Positions 50,201-56,539 of a stretch of DNA of 64,000 nt are shown here, piece by piece. Source of the stretch: Micrasema longulum (Eukaryota > Arthropoda > Insecta > Trichoptera > Brachycentridae); contig JAGVSM010003433.1 of assembly GCA_022494885.1 (NCBI GenBank), positions 52,526 to 116,525 of the forward strand, written 5' to 3'. The notes beneath the pieces were generated by a model that was given only the letters and a program-made list of their open reading frames with translations, had not been told where the DNA came from and did not search any database. Numbering within the stretch: the first letter of the stretch is position 1; every line of letters begins with the position of its first letter. The position numbers and the translations under genes were made by a program.

Positions 50201-53200
50201 GTCCCCGTAAATTAGTACTCGCCCTCCAAGCCTAGGTCTTTAAAGACTTTGGCTACTATGTGGAGGGCGAGAGTTCTCATTTTGCTAAATCTCCCTCTCC
50301 AAGCCCAAGTCCATAAAGTATCGGGCTATTAGGTAGGAGAAAAGCTATTTAATATCCTCAGGTTTAACCAGTGGTCATCCGAGGATGTGACTTCTTATAT
50401 GATATAAAGCGTAGAACGTGTAAAGGTGTTTCCTCATCTAAAGTGTAGAACCTACATCTATAAGTTTCAGAAAGGTTAATTTTAGCATGGTGTGTGTTTA
50501 TTCAGTCTGCAGTGCCCTGCGAGGGCTCTAGTGATAACTCTCACTTAATTTCTGCTGACCTTCATTAGGTCGAAAGCAAACCTTTGCAAGTACTCCATTA
50601 TTAGATCCTTCGCGTGGTACTTTTTGCCGGAGCATTATGCTCTGCTTGTGAGCCCATGACCTAAGTTTATTACGAGGAGCACATTTGGGCAACCCACTAG
50701 AAGAGTTTTTTTATATTTTTAATCAAGTTAAATTGATTTTCCTGTGTAGTCTCGTGTGTCAGTTGAGATCCAGACAGTGACATTGGGCTGCTTAAGAAAA
50801 GCATTCATTTGGCTTTAATGAAATTCAGAGAACAGTTAATACAAGGCTATGCATTGTTGTGACTTGTGACATCTGGGGTGACTTGACAGACATATGCTTT
50901 TAGTGGCCAGACATGGGACCACACACAATAATTGAAATAAATTTAAAACCTTTTGATCCCCATTTGGATACATTTAATATAAGATAAACATACAAAGAAG
51001 ACTAACTGTTGAAATGTGACTAGAGGTATTAATTAAACAAGTCTATTAGGTACTTGAGGAGAACTCAACTAAATTGAAAGAATTGAAACTAAATTTGTTT
51101 GGGTATTTTTGGTCGCTTTTTTTTTTTTTAATATTTTATTTTGTTTTTGTTAAAGTTTGGAATACAAATATTTCAAAAAATCAAAACCATATATCGCGTC
51201 AGGTTTCTGGTACAAGTTGGTAATTACATTTTATTAGTAATATATTGCAATTTAAAGTTAAAAAACTCTGTTGTTACTATGTTTTTCGTTTTTAATATGT
51301 TTTATTTACTGTATATATAAATCTTACTATACTTTTATTATTATTCTTTTTTATTAAATTTTTTACTTTGTTTTTTAATGTTTTTTTTTTCTTTTTACTG
51401 GGTATTTTGCTGTTTTTTTTTTTTTTTTTTATATGTTTCTTACTATGTATTTTACTGAGTTTTCAAATATTTTTTTTACAATGTTTTTCAAGTTACCGCT
51501 ACCTTTATTATTGTTTCTGTATATTGATTGTTTTTTACTATCTTAGAACGGGGTAAATAACCCTAGTAGAAGCAATTTTGTATAAATTAAAATTTTATGT
51601 ATTTAATATGATAATAAATAAAAGCTCACCCAAAATCAACAATTTAAATAAAACCGCAAATTGAATATTATAAAATACTATTTTTTGGATTTATAAAATT
51701 TTTAATATTTTTATTTACTTTTTAAACAGATATTATTTGATGCCATTTATAAATACGTCTCATTTTTCGAAAATTTGTAGTTACTAATTTGTCCCAGAAA
51801 CCTGACGATATATAATATAATTTTATTTGGACACAATTTTACGTTTTTTCTTTGAACAGGCGGGTGAAGAATACAGTTTTGTGAGTGAAATGGAATCAGA
51901 ACACTGGGTAAGTGTTTTCGATACAATAGCTGCTCTCAGGTAAAAATCCTGAATAAGGAAATCAAGCGGAAATAAGTCCGCCTCTTATAGTGGCTGACGC
52001 GTTCGCCTATCATTATTGAGGTCCTGGGTTCGATTTTTGGCAGGGTGGATGCGAAATATTGATTTGAAAGGTTTTTCAAATTGCAATATTTCATTGTTCA
52101 GACTGATCGCCTTACCTTCATGTAACAGATGATCGAACTACGCTGCATTTGGTTTACCAATGCAGTGCCCTATGCACTACTGAGTGCAGAAAAGAGGGAT
52201 GATGATAATGATGCCTACATGTACTTACTTGAGTAAATACAGATATTGTAACCAGCGGCGGCTTTCCCTTATGTCCATTAGGTCAATGACCCCCTAAATT
52301 ATGCTACTTTTTTTTTTTAAGTACCTAAAATACATTATAAAGAAAGTATATAATATAATGTGATTAGGTTTTATTACACATTTAAAAAAATCATTCATTC
52401 AAATAAATAAGTGCCTATTAATCTTCATATTTTTATACATGTTATCTAGAATATTATTAAGGAAAATCACCGCACGCGCGGGTCATTTCTGTAACTGTCC
52501 AGAAGCTAATGTTTTCTCCATACATTTTCCTCGAAAAAGAAAGAGATGAAACGTATCGTACGTTCATAAATTTCGAAACATTTCGCCCAAAATTAGTCGA
52601 AACGCGGGCATTGTCCCGGTAGAGATAAAATATGAAACAAGGAAGATAAGAAAAAGATTGATAATAATTAATATGTATTTTACATACCTAAGAAGAGCGA
52701 ATTCGTCATTTGTTATTAAGTGAGTATAATAGTGAGTAAGACCAAAAAAAATGTTAAATGGTATGTGAATGTGTGTACCATATTAAAAACATCTGTATGG
52801 AATATGGACATTGGTAAGTATGTTGATGTATTTTTCAAAAAAAAAAAAAATAGTGTGAAAATGATTGTGAAATGCAAATGTACCTATTTAGCAAATAAAA
52901 AAATGACCCCCTCCCACTTTAACCCTTTCAGCCGCCACTGATTGTCCTACTAATAGATAAATCATCCTCAATCTGTTGTTATGACAGTGGGATTAAAATT
53001 GGGTCATTCGGACAAATTATTTAATTTATGCTTAGCTCCCCCTTCAATACGAGTATTCAAGTATAATAATATTATCAGTGTTGGGAAAGTCGCCTCCCAC
53101 AAATGAAAGCTAGAAATAGAACCGAGTATATTTTGAAGAAGACTTATACCCGTATGCAGAGACAAAACTTAAGGTGAGGAAAGTACATTCTAATTTCAAA

Positions 53201-55816
53201 TACAGAGAATAACCCCAAGGTGAAGACAATAGAATGTACTTTCCTCACCTTAAGGTTTGTCTCTGCATACGGGTATTAATTTATCAGTCGAATAGTATAT
53301 AAGAGATCTTAAAAGTACAGTACCTAAAAACTAATTAATATATGAACAATTTTTTTTGTAAAAACAAATATTTGCGTTCTTATTATTTACGCAAATATTT
53401 CGATTTTGCATTAATTTTATTTGAGTCGTAAAAAAAACATTTTAGAAAATTGTAAACAAGTTGAGGTAGAGAGATTTAAACCTTGGATTTCTTGATCCGG
53501 AGTCCGCGGCACTACCCAACCTAACCATGGGACCACAACCCATCTCAACGATGTTTTGAGTTTGTTCAAATGTTTGTAGACAAGGACATTCACCCCCAAG
53601 GGAGTTATGAAGATGAACATAACATTACAACAGAGAAGGAAAACATTTTATAGAAGGGAATATGGAAATCCAGACATTTAGGACTTATGATCTGTCGCTG
53701 TCTGGTTTAAGTGGCCACTTTATGCACTGTGTAACATTCACGTATCAATGTAATTGAAGCATTTCTTCATCACACACGACTGCATTTTTCTGCCGTCACA
53801 TCTGATTACTACGGAAGTCAAATTAAGAATCATGGCAAGGGAAAATGAAAAAAAAAAACAAAAGAAAAATCTAAATTTGTTTTTACGTATGCATTATTTA
53901 TATATTTAAAAAAAGAAACATACATTAGTTGATTACAAAGACACGGTTTATAGTGACACAACCAGGAACGACCCATGCCTGTGAACCTGCCCCGACTCAC
54001 TAGAAAATCCAAGTTGAGTCGGGGCACTTTCAATGCATTTATATACATTCACACACACACACATACATTATTATATATTTAAACACATAATATACATAAA
54101 TACATAGAAATATTCAGTTTACTGTACAGTTATTTTTTGCTGTGTTTTTTGATGGTTCTTTGCTTACTACTGGCCCAAAAGTAGATCTGACATGACTTAA
54201 AATAAAATTGCCTGATTATAAGGACTTTGGCATGGAATTATAATCCTACCACCATTCAATTAGACTATTCTTAATTCTATGCCTACAATCTTTCATAAAA
54301 TACAAATGGATGACAGGGTGACAGCCAATAATAATTGGAGGGAAAATGAAAAAAAAAACAAAAAAAAACTAGATGAATTTTAATTTGTTCTAATGGGTAA
54401 CATAATTACATGCAGTACCTACCTACCCAAACATTTTTGTACCTAGCTACCTACTACGATTGTCAGCTATTTTTTAATAAGTACCTAGTAGAGAAAAATA
54501 TACCCCAGTCTGACACCATAAAAAAAAATTAAACATAGAACTATAATATACTATAAACCTGTGGTTTTAAAGTCTTTCTGTATCTGACACAACCTGGTAC
54601 AATTATTGAATCATTAATTAACATTTTACTCTGGTACACAAGATAGCAAAATATCAATTACTAATTTAAAAAAAACTTGTATAAAGCAAGTATTGAACTG
54701 ATTGTGACATTAATTTAATGAAATGCAGCACCTATTATTTCGAAATTTAGATAACAATGTAAATGAGTCGTCTCCATTTTCTTTTAAATGCCAGCTGTGG
54801 AAATGTGAGACCCAATGAAAGCAATTGATAAATTAATAATATTATTAATTAGGTGTGGTATTATATTTTGCCTGTTTCTGAAAAAGATTGGCTAACTACA
54901 GCAACTAACATAGACAAAATTGTGAATGTTACAGTGTGTAAAGTGGCCACTTAAACAAGCCGATGACAGGTCATAAGCCCTGTAAATACATAGTCTTCCA
55001 TATTCTTAATAAAAAATGTTTTCCCTCTCTGTTGCAATAAATTTTCAAACATGTTTTCAGTGGTGAATTAGTAAACGATTATTTTACAATGTAATTATAA
55101 CATTGATTTATTAAGTGTATTAATAAATCAATGAATTATAATAATTCCCTGTGCAATTTTACTTACAGGCGATATTAATTTTCAGCATAATAATGTTATT
55201 GATCAATAGCAATGCATATATTTTTATGATTATTTTGAAATTTCACTGCTGTGTATTTTGACCATTTCTTAAATATGTAATTAATTATTGTTGACGATAG
55301 GTTACTTCCACTTATTAGTTATAATAAAACTCAGAAGAAAAACCGCTTGAAGTTTTCTTTATAGCGAAAGTTCTACTGCGTACTGCGTAAGATATAATTA
55401 TTACTTTAAAATATTCGTTTAAGTTGCCTATATATACGGTTTTAATTTCACAAATTCTAAACAATTTTTTAATATCGGAACAAACCAAATTCTAACGGTA
55501 AATTCTAGAACAATGAGTAGAAAAAAAACTTGGATAAGTTTCTGTAGAAGTAGAAATCTGTGCCAGATGACACAATCATATCCACTCCTAAAAACTATCG
55601 CAAAAATGCAAAACGACAAATTGTGTCAATGCCAGTGATGAAACACTTTGTTATTTTCTTGGACCGCCGACGTTCTCTGAATACATGATACTTAAATCCA
55701 TGTTTTTCATGTAAGATTGAATTAAAAATGGGTTTTCATGAATAAGACTCACCGCATGCTAGAAGAACAATGTCTAAAAACACTTTTCGAAGGATGAATC
55801 TAGAGTCTTTATCCAT
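23095..55816 (-). CDS. Lipid phosphate phosphatase (PAP2/LPP family, wunen-like), six exons, complete
   Basis: Joined exons 55816-55753, 46225-46074, 41847-41650, 30753-30592, 28859-28683 and 23217-23095 give 876 nt, a 291-residue protein plus TGA, close to the roughly 285 residues usual for animal LPPs. Every intron is GT-AG; intron 1 is phase 1, the rest phase 0. All three PAP2 catalytic motifs are present: KYTVGRLRP (K126, R133, P134), PSGH (177-180, nucleophile-assisting H180) and SRxxxxxHxxxD (S225, R226, H232, D236). The family signature RGFFCDDES follows the first membrane segment, and N158-F-T is a possible glycosylation site in the loop between motifs 1 and 2, as in known LPPs. Known family role: six-pass plasma-membrane enzymes that dephosphorylate phosphatidate, lysophosphatidate and sphingosine-1-phosphate at the outer face; in Drosophila wunen guides germ cells. 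The start ATG has A at -3 and G at +4. Which paralogue (wunen, wunen-2 or a CG-type LPP) cannot be decided here. Polyadenylation is not certain; one AATAAA on this strand is at 22236-22231. Confidence 0.95.
23653..24521. mobile_element. Tigger-like non-autonomous element, LPP intron 5
   Basis: CAGTAAAACCCC (23653) and GGGGTTTTACTG (ending 24521) are exact inverted ends flanked by TA. Inside, a segment with TGTCYGYAAARCACAATAAR is present twice in tandem about 130 bp apart (near 23827 and 23957). No transposase recognised. Confidence 0.75.
24530..25160. other. Intronic AT-rich DNA, nothing recognised
   Basis: Part of LPP intron 5. No gene or repeat end seen. Confidence 0.3.
25165..25830 (+). 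mobile_element. LINE ORF2 fragment split by inserted or unrelated DNA
   Basis: 25165-25340 reads ASATEYKRRIHVAKNAMT, then LTKIWQDQGMSKKMKMHKVR and LVFLIFSYGAKTWDN. The next part of the same ORF, RIDAFEMWCFVHILR, resumes at 25747-25791. The roughly 400 bases between are unlike LINE coding sequence, so they are an insertion or a decayed stretch. Confidence 0.65.
26000..27490. other. Intronic AT-rich DNA, nothing recognised
   Basis: LPP intron 5. A segment near 26940-27010 has some resemblance to dispersed repeats, but no ends can be set. Confidence 0.3.
27503..27916 (+). other. Unidentified 137-codon open frame inside LPP intron 5, opposite strand
   Basis: An uninterrupted frame of about 137 codons between TAA stops (27503 and 27914), unusually long for this AT-rich sequence. 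The reading is polar at first (GADEQNGVIGPYP), then two hydrophobic stretches (IYAVLGSIVTLNVYLI and LNILILGTIAIAN) and a basic tail (KIFKKKHWYKTKIWF). There is no ATG until about codon 100, so a complete gene here would need an upstream exon; GAG|GAGCTG near 27530 could be an acceptor, though its pyrimidine tract is weak. AATAAA-like signals lie about 120 bases downstream. I do not recognise the protein. It could be a terminal exon of a nested gene, a retrocopy, or chance. Confidence 0.3.
28131..28390. mobile_element. MITE with about 30-bp inverted ends
   Basis: CGACTGCGTTCAGGACAAAG at 28131 and, reversed from 28390, TATCGGCTGCGTTTAGGATA continue together through AAAGGCTTCAAACCA. The roughly 260-bp element has no open frame and lies between LPP exon 5 and the unidentified frame at 27.5 kb. 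Confidence 0.75.
28683..28859 (-). CDS. LPP gene exon 5 (residues 193-251, catalytic motif C3)
   Basis: The acceptor is TTTCTAG|GTT and the donor ATC|GTAAGT. It encodes YLQCRLRW, a membrane segment (FVFLMLAWYTVL) and motif 3 SRISDYKHHWSDVL with the nucleophilic histidine H232 and D236, then the beginning of membrane segment 6 (GGACIGVVSAMVI). Confidence 0.94.
28910..29045 (-). repeat. SINE-B fragment (3' part)
   Basis: The reverse complement gives the family end: GGCACCTGAAGCGTAAGACT, GATCACATTACCTTCATGTA and ACAGATGATAG. It lies about 50 bp upstream of the LPP exon 5 acceptor. Confidence 0.65.
29160..29330 (+). mobile_element. LINE 3' end
   Basis: Second copy of the LINE tail at 1010-1160: GATCAGATAAACC, GGTCATATCAAAAGCAGACA, GAATGTATGCCAGGATAAAC, with a GTGGTGG/GTAGCAGTA-like end. 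Confidence 0.75.
29340..30090. other. LPP intron 4 filler
   Basis: AT-rich; no gene or repeat end supported. The frame 29874-30120 is open but runs into SINE-A and is probably chance. Confidence 0.3.
30100..30290 (+). repeat. tRNA-derived SINE-A, LPP intron 4
   Basis: Box A TGGCTAGTGTC (30117-30127), box B GGTTTGAATCCC (30152-30163), then TTTACAACTCGTTGAAAATG and an A-rich tail (30270-30295). The best-preserved copy of this family here. Confidence 0.8.
30592..30753 (-). CDS. LPP gene exon 4 (residues 139-192, catalytic motif C2)
   Basis: The acceptor is TTTGCAG|GTA and the donor GCC|GTAAGT. It begins VCQPN, the usual continuation of RPHFxS in LPPs, includes the N-glycosylation sequon NFT and carries motif 2 FPSGHSSFS with the catalytic histidine. 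Confidence 0.94.
32105..32250 (-). mobile_element. LINE 3' tail, minus strand
   Basis: Reversed copy of the RNase-H-type LINE end (CTCCTGACGTCACTGCAACC, then GTGTAGATCTATTGTAACGG and AGTGGAGGGCGAG). Confidence 0.7.
32815..34035 (+). mobile_element. Jockey-like LINE 3' end, split by an insertion of about 0.87 kb
   Basis: 32815-33015 matches the LINE at 59335-59990 (AAGACTGAAAAAGAAATCAA, AGCAATGTCC, GAACTGCCTTATGTACAAGG). The family's tail resumes at about 33915-34030 (ATAATGTTAGAATAAGTATA, GACCATGTTAATCATGGAAC). The DNA between, about 33050-33910, is an insertion containing another LINE tail at 33420-33515. Confidence 0.7.
33420..33515 (+). mobile_element. LINE 3' tail (second family)
   Basis: TTGCCATTTGGCAATAAGCC, AAGCCCGCCAATGTAC and TTATGTACTAAAAGTG followed by AAATAAATAAATAG resemble the 3' untranslated end of common insect LINEs with an AATAAA-type tail. 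Confidence 0.55.
34557..35291 (+). mobile_element. PIF/Harbinger transposon remnant
   Basis: TAA duplications (34554-34556, 35292-35294) flank inverted ends GGTAGGATCACATTATTGTA and (reversed) GAGTAGGATTATATTATTGT; both continue into TGTGGTGYGKTGTGTYGTG. The frame 34759-34974 begins DGSMRRFSIHSLNKRREKAG followed by EFHSHAKEL, the start of a Harbinger DDE nuclease (usually RRFWVHPIN..R...GEF). The remainder of the nuclease is lost. Confidence 0.85.
35610..35720 (+). repeat. Dispersed repeat R5 fragment
   Basis: TAGGCATTTACAGGGCTTAT, GATCTGTAATTGGCCGATTT then AAGTCA matches the R5 family. Confidence 0.6.
35870..36125 (-). mobile_element. LINE ORF2 C-terminus, minus strand
   Basis: On the minus strand from 36121: RPKIKYYSLSIPMHCSNSVT, ASFTVVTARFWNILPSNIKV, GP, stop, then LFTFKS and LKCHFI. 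The pattern ..SFTV..ARLWN.LP..I is typical of Jockey/CR1-group C-termini. Confidence 0.7.
36130..37140. other. LPP intron 3 filler
   Basis: No gene or repeat end recognised. 36400-36570 is less AT-rich than its surroundings but has no coherent frame. Confidence 0.3.
37150..37886. mobile_element. Harbinger-like MITE, complete (737 bp)
   Basis: TAA (37147-37149 and 37887-37889) flanks inverted ends AGCTCGTATTACATGGGTC and (reversed) GGCTCGTATTACGGGGGTC. No transposase coding. A perfect 17-bp inverted pair TCTAAATCTAATGGTCA (37643-37659, 37753-37769) lies inside its right half, possibly a second element nested in it. Confidence 0.8.
38345..38700 (+). mobile_element. Jockey-like LINE C-terminal fragment
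   Basis: Reads NIEVLQNKAMKIVLNCRLNA then KIIYLSQ, and after a gap and frameshift NSLIKGLKLNHELSEEM, ESLEIFQINLRS. Same family type as 59335-59990 (LQIIQNKAMRIIL ... ). Confidence 0.7.
38735..39190. mobile_element. Reversed, truncated relative of the TTAA element at 7395
   Basis: Inverted internal matches: TTTTAAATTACATACATTTT (near 39061) corresponds to the complement of AAAATGTATGTAATTTAAAA in the first copy, and AAATCGCGCAAAAAAAAAAA (near 38801) to TTGCGCGATTTAAAAAAAAA. One end, TTTTAAGGCATGTCTAGCAT, is a poor match to the GGCTGTAGTC end. Confidence 0.55.
39532..39557. repeat. Perfect 26-bp palindrome
   Basis: TTAGTTCATAAGA with its exact complement TCTTATGAACTAA, no loop. It lies 24 bp left of the large inverted repeat at 39581-39814. 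Confidence 0.85.
39581..39814. repeat. Perfect 95-bp inverted repeat with 44-bp loop
   Basis: Arms 39581-39675 and 39720-39814 are exact reverse complements over all 95 bases. The loop contains the hammerhead-like core. Contents are AT-rich and non-coding. The perfect identity implies recent origin. Confidence 0.95.
39684..39726 (+). ncRNA. Hammerhead-ribozyme-like motif, Penelope type (copy 2)
   Basis: Helix I is UUCGU (39684-39688) with ACGAA (39722-39726). Core UUGAAAA (39689-39695) fits U3-U4-G5-A6-N7-A8-A9, with the usual C3-G8 pair replaced by U3-A8. Helix II GCC/GGC (39697-39699, 39707-39709), GAAA (39710-39713), C-AAUU-G minimal helix III, and GUC (39719-39721). Activity is not shown. 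Confidence 0.55.
40560..40890 (+). repeat. tRNA-derived SINE-B copy
   Basis: Leader GACACAATGGCTACTCTCTA, a tRNA-like head with box B GGTTTGATTCC (near 40691), then the GAATATTGGTTTTAAAGGTG body and the shared end ATCACTGGGTGCAGATAAGG. Confidence 0.75.
40967..41420 (+). mobile_element. hAT transposase C-terminal fragment and right end
   Basis: The frame 40967-41323 contains NYNRLPETLLTLVIIWPVST, AENEMNFSILQCLKNHLRNS and KRLNGFTLLHLYKSMNP, the hAT C-terminal dimerisation domain (usually PVSTA..ERSFS.L.RLK..LR..M...RLNGLALL). The sequence after it, CTGAAAAAAACTCCAGGGTG then CACCACTAC, resembles a hAT right end (usually GGGTGCGCCACTG). The rest of the element is absent. Confidence 0.8.
41650..41847 (-). 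CDS. LPP gene exon 3 (residues 73-138, catalytic motif C1)
   Basis: The acceptor is ATTTCAG|ATG and the donor TCT|GTGAGT. It encodes the end of segment 2, a basic loop (HRGKKNHKVHH), membrane segment 3 (ASYNVVGVFGFGVACQQ) and PAP2 motif 1, KYTVGRLRP, which binds the substrate phosphate in this family. The in-frame ATG at its first codon is internal (M73), not a gene start. Confidence 0.94.
42006..42049 (+). ncRNA. Hammerhead-ribozyme-like motif, Penelope type (copy 3)
   Basis: Helix I UACC (42006-42009) with GGUA (42046-42049). Core UUGAUAA (42010-42016), again U3-A8 in place of C3-G8 and otherwise canonical. Helix II GGAGC with GCUCU (42018-42022 region and 42031-42035). GAAA (42036-42039), C-UA-G minimal helix III, GUC (42043-42045). 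This is the best-formed of the three. Confidence 0.65.
42235..42665 (-). repeat. Two SINE-B copies in tandem, minus strand
   Basis: Two successive minus-strand copies (about 42235-42470 and 42485-42665) each carry the family end (ATTCCCTTATTCGCACTTAA / ATTTCCCTATCCATATAAGG) and the GGCACTGCATTG-type segment. The first includes a tRNA-like head with GAATCGAACCCGAG (42397-42410, box B on minus). Confidence 0.7.
42720..43030 (+). repeat. MITE family F6 copy, truncated at its left
   Basis: Contains GCTATGGAAGATTTTTGGTT, TGCTTGCCATGGATGGACCA, ATCGTAGCGCTGATAATACA and ends GATCTTCCTCATTG, the F6 right end. Confidence 0.7.
43120..43205 (-). repeat. SINE-B head fragment
   Basis: On the minus strand a tRNA-like piece: GCAACTGGCGTGTTCACCTA, then GGTTTAATTCCTGGGTC (box B like). 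Confidence 0.5.
43210..46070. other. LPP intron 2 filler
   Basis: AT-rich with no gene, RNA gene or transposon end that I can support. The end of this stretch abuts LPP exon 2. Confidence 0.3.
46074..46225 (-). CDS. LPP gene exon 2 (residues 22-72)
   Basis: The acceptor is TTTCAG|TT and the donor CTG|GTAAGT. It completes codon 22 (V) and carries the rest of membrane segment 1, the conserved loop RGFFCDDESLRHPF and the start of membrane segment 2 (SAMLYTVGLGLPILL). Confidence 0.93.
46390..46573 (-). repeat. tRNA(Val)-like SINE-C
   Basis: The minus strand from 46573 to 46500 is a 74-nt tRNA-like head: TCCGTGGTGTAGTGGTCAAG (box A), then CTTACAC in the anticodon loop position and box B GGTTCGATTCC (46521-46511). 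It resembles eukaryotic tRNA-Val more than other tRNAs, but the acceptor ends do not pair (GGCCTCC / TGAGAAC), so it is a SINE head and not a working tRNA gene. A poly-A-like run and a 100-bp body follow. Confidence 0.7.
46585..46945 (-). repeat. SINE-B copy, minus strand
   Basis: Full-length type copy: the reverse complement has the leader ACTTAACGGCTGCTCTAAGG, the head with GTAGTTGAAGTGTTCGCCTA and GGTTCTGGGTCCAATTCC, and the end CTTTATGTACCACAGGATTC. It lies directly beside SINE-C. Confidence 0.7.
47390..47680 (-). repeat. Dispersed repeat R5 copy
   Basis: ATAGGCAGAATGGTGAATGT, GTGACCACTTAAACCAGCCA and AAGGCCTGTTAATGCCG are the minus-strand R5 signature; another piece of the family (GAGAAGAGAATATGGAAATC) precedes it at 47402. 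Confidence 0.6.
47899..47935. repeat. (TA)n microsatellite
   Basis: About 10 TA units followed by imperfect TATA sequence. Confidence 0.85.
48440..49590 (-). other. Possible old LINE 3' region, LPP intron 1
   Basis: The minus-strand end (48510-48450: CAGCACTGGACGTTAGGCTA, ATGAAGTTGAGACTTGTGTC, TCAATAAATTTAAATAAAT) looks like a LINE 3' untranslated end with an AATAAA-type tail; AGCACTGGACG is a common closing motif. No coding sequence can be read upstream. Confidence 0.4.
49600..49945 (+). repeat. tRNA-derived SINE-B copy
   Basis: Leader AGAACCCAGGACGAGTGTTG, CTCAGGTAAAAATCATGAAT, tRNA-like head (ATCCTGTAGTGGTTAATGAT, CTTGAGGTCCTGAGTCAATT), then body and the end CACCAACGAGTGCGGAAAAG. Confidence 0.75.
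50150..50705 (-). mobile_element. RNase-H-type LINE, 3' part, minus strand
   Basis: Reversed copy of the LINE at 63360-63900, including the coding part after RNase H (AGAGCATAATGCTCCGGCAA, then TACTTGCAAAGGTTTGCTTT, AGAGCCCTCGCAGGGCACTG) and two copies of the tail unit (CTCCAAGCCTAGGTCTTTAA / CTCCAAGCCCAAGTCCATAA). Frames are broken. Confidence 0.8.
51193..51809. mobile_element. MITE with 35-bp inverted ends and a T-rich interior
   Basis: TCGCGTCAGGTTTCTGGTAC and, reversed, TATCGTCAGGTTTCTGGGAC continue together through ARTTRGTAAYTAC, flanked by TATA. The interior (51270-51540) is strongly T-rich. No coding capacity. Confidence 0.75.
51860..52215 (+). repeat. tRNA-derived SINE-B, best copy
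   Basis: Leader GAACACTGGGTAAGTGTTTT ... GCTGCTCTCAGGTAAAAATC, head with box A region ATAGTGGCTGACGCGTTCGC and box B GGTTCGATTTTTGGC, body GAAATATTGATTTGAAAGG, and end TGAGTGCAGAAAAGAGGGAT plus GATGATAATGATG. Confidence 0.8.
52253..52940. mobile_element. hAT non-autonomous element (688 bp)
   Basis: CAGCGGCGGCTTTCCC and (reversed) CAGTGGCGGCTGAAAG are inverted ends. The 8-bp flanks ATTGTAAC and ATTGTCCT agree in the first five bases, fitting a decayed hAT target duplication. Both subterminal regions carry TGACCCCCT/TGACCCCCTC. No transposase remains. Confidence 0.75.
53146..53276. repeat. 47-bp inverted repeat with 37-bp loop
   Basis: Arms 53146-53192 and 53230-53276 are reverse complements with a single mismatch. 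They begin ATACCCGTATGCAGAGACAA. No coding sequence and no second copy in the window. Confidence 0.9.
53420..53585 (-). repeat. SINE-A copy, minus strand
   Basis: The reverse complement has GGTTGTGGTCCCATGGTTAG, CCGCGGACTCCGGATCAAGA, GGTTTAAATCTCTC (box B) and CAACTTGTTTACAATTTTC. Confidence 0.65.
53630..53780 (+). repeat. Dispersed repeat R5 copy
   Basis: AGAAGGGAATATGGAAATCC, TTAGGACTTATGATCTGTCG, GTTTAAGTGGCCACTTTATG, CACTGTGTAACATTCACG. Confidence 0.65.
54047..54060. repeat. (CA)n short microsatellite
   Basis: Seven CA units. Confidence 0.8.
54900..55045 (-). repeat. Dispersed repeat R5 copy
   Basis: Clean minus-strand copy: GTGAATGTTACAGTGTGTAA, AGTGGCCACTTAAACAAGCC, GATGACAGGTCATAAGCCCT and TTCCATATTCTTAATAAAAA, ending CTCTCTGTTG. 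Confidence 0.65.
55753..55816 (-). CDS. LPP gene exon 1 (start codon, residues 1-21)
   Basis: Starts ATG GAT AAA GAC and encodes MDKDSRFILRKVFLDIVLLAC, then one base of codon 22. The donor is G|GTGAG. This is the cytosolic N-terminus and the beginning of membrane segment 1. Confidence 0.88.
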
Positions 55817-56250
55817 TTTGTATTTTTAAAACGTCACTGCCACATTAAATAACAACGAAAAGGGGAAATTTTCACTAAACTGGACGTTGTCAAATTACAC
55901 AATAGAGCGCGCAACTCTCCCTTCGAAATCTAAACTCCAAATGAGCAATTGAAGAGGACAGAAAATACAATCCAATAAACATCGTATTTATATGATGTAA
56001 TATATTTACCAGTATGTAGAACACGTAGCAAAAATACATTTAAATATAATAATAATAACGAGTTAACGTGAAGTTGAAAAATCCTTTTTACACCGTGCTG
56101 TAGTTTTACCATATGGTTACCCAGCGTTTCGGTTGCGTAGTTATCGAGACAGAAAGAGACACAACATAGAGCATGCGCTCGTTGGCCTGGTAATTCGACA
56201 AATACGTTCTTAGAAAAAAAGAGATCGAAATAGTACGCGGGTTTTAGTAA
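55817..56250 (-). promoter_or_regulatory. Presumed 5' UTR and promoter region of the LPP gene
   Basis: Sequence directly upstream of the LPP start. It is locally richer in CpG than the surroundings (GCGCGC near 55910, GCATGCGC near 56171), and I see none of the window's dispersed repeats in it until about 56.5 kb. No TATA box or initiator can be singled out. The assignment is by position only. Confidence 0.3.
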
Positions 56251-56539
56251 AACTGTTCATAATTTCACAATGATTTTACCATGGAAGTAAATAATTTGAC
56301 AGTCTTTTTTACTCGTTCATCAATTTGAAAGAATTCTTGATTGCGCATATTGTGACTGTACAAAAAACAGGGTTCTGAAAAAAATGTTATCCGTGGAAAA
56401 TTGTTTTTTTAAATTTTTTGTGTAGTGGAATAAAATAATTTTATATGTGACGTTGAATTTTATACAATAACTAGTAGCTAGCTAGGAATATAAAAAATTC
56501 CTAGGAATATAAAATATAAGTGGCTTAGCTCGAATAGCT

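Noticed and set aside
51368..51556. 62-codon very hydrophobic frame (FFFFF runs)
   Set aside because: Produced by poly-T low-complexity sequence within a MITE.
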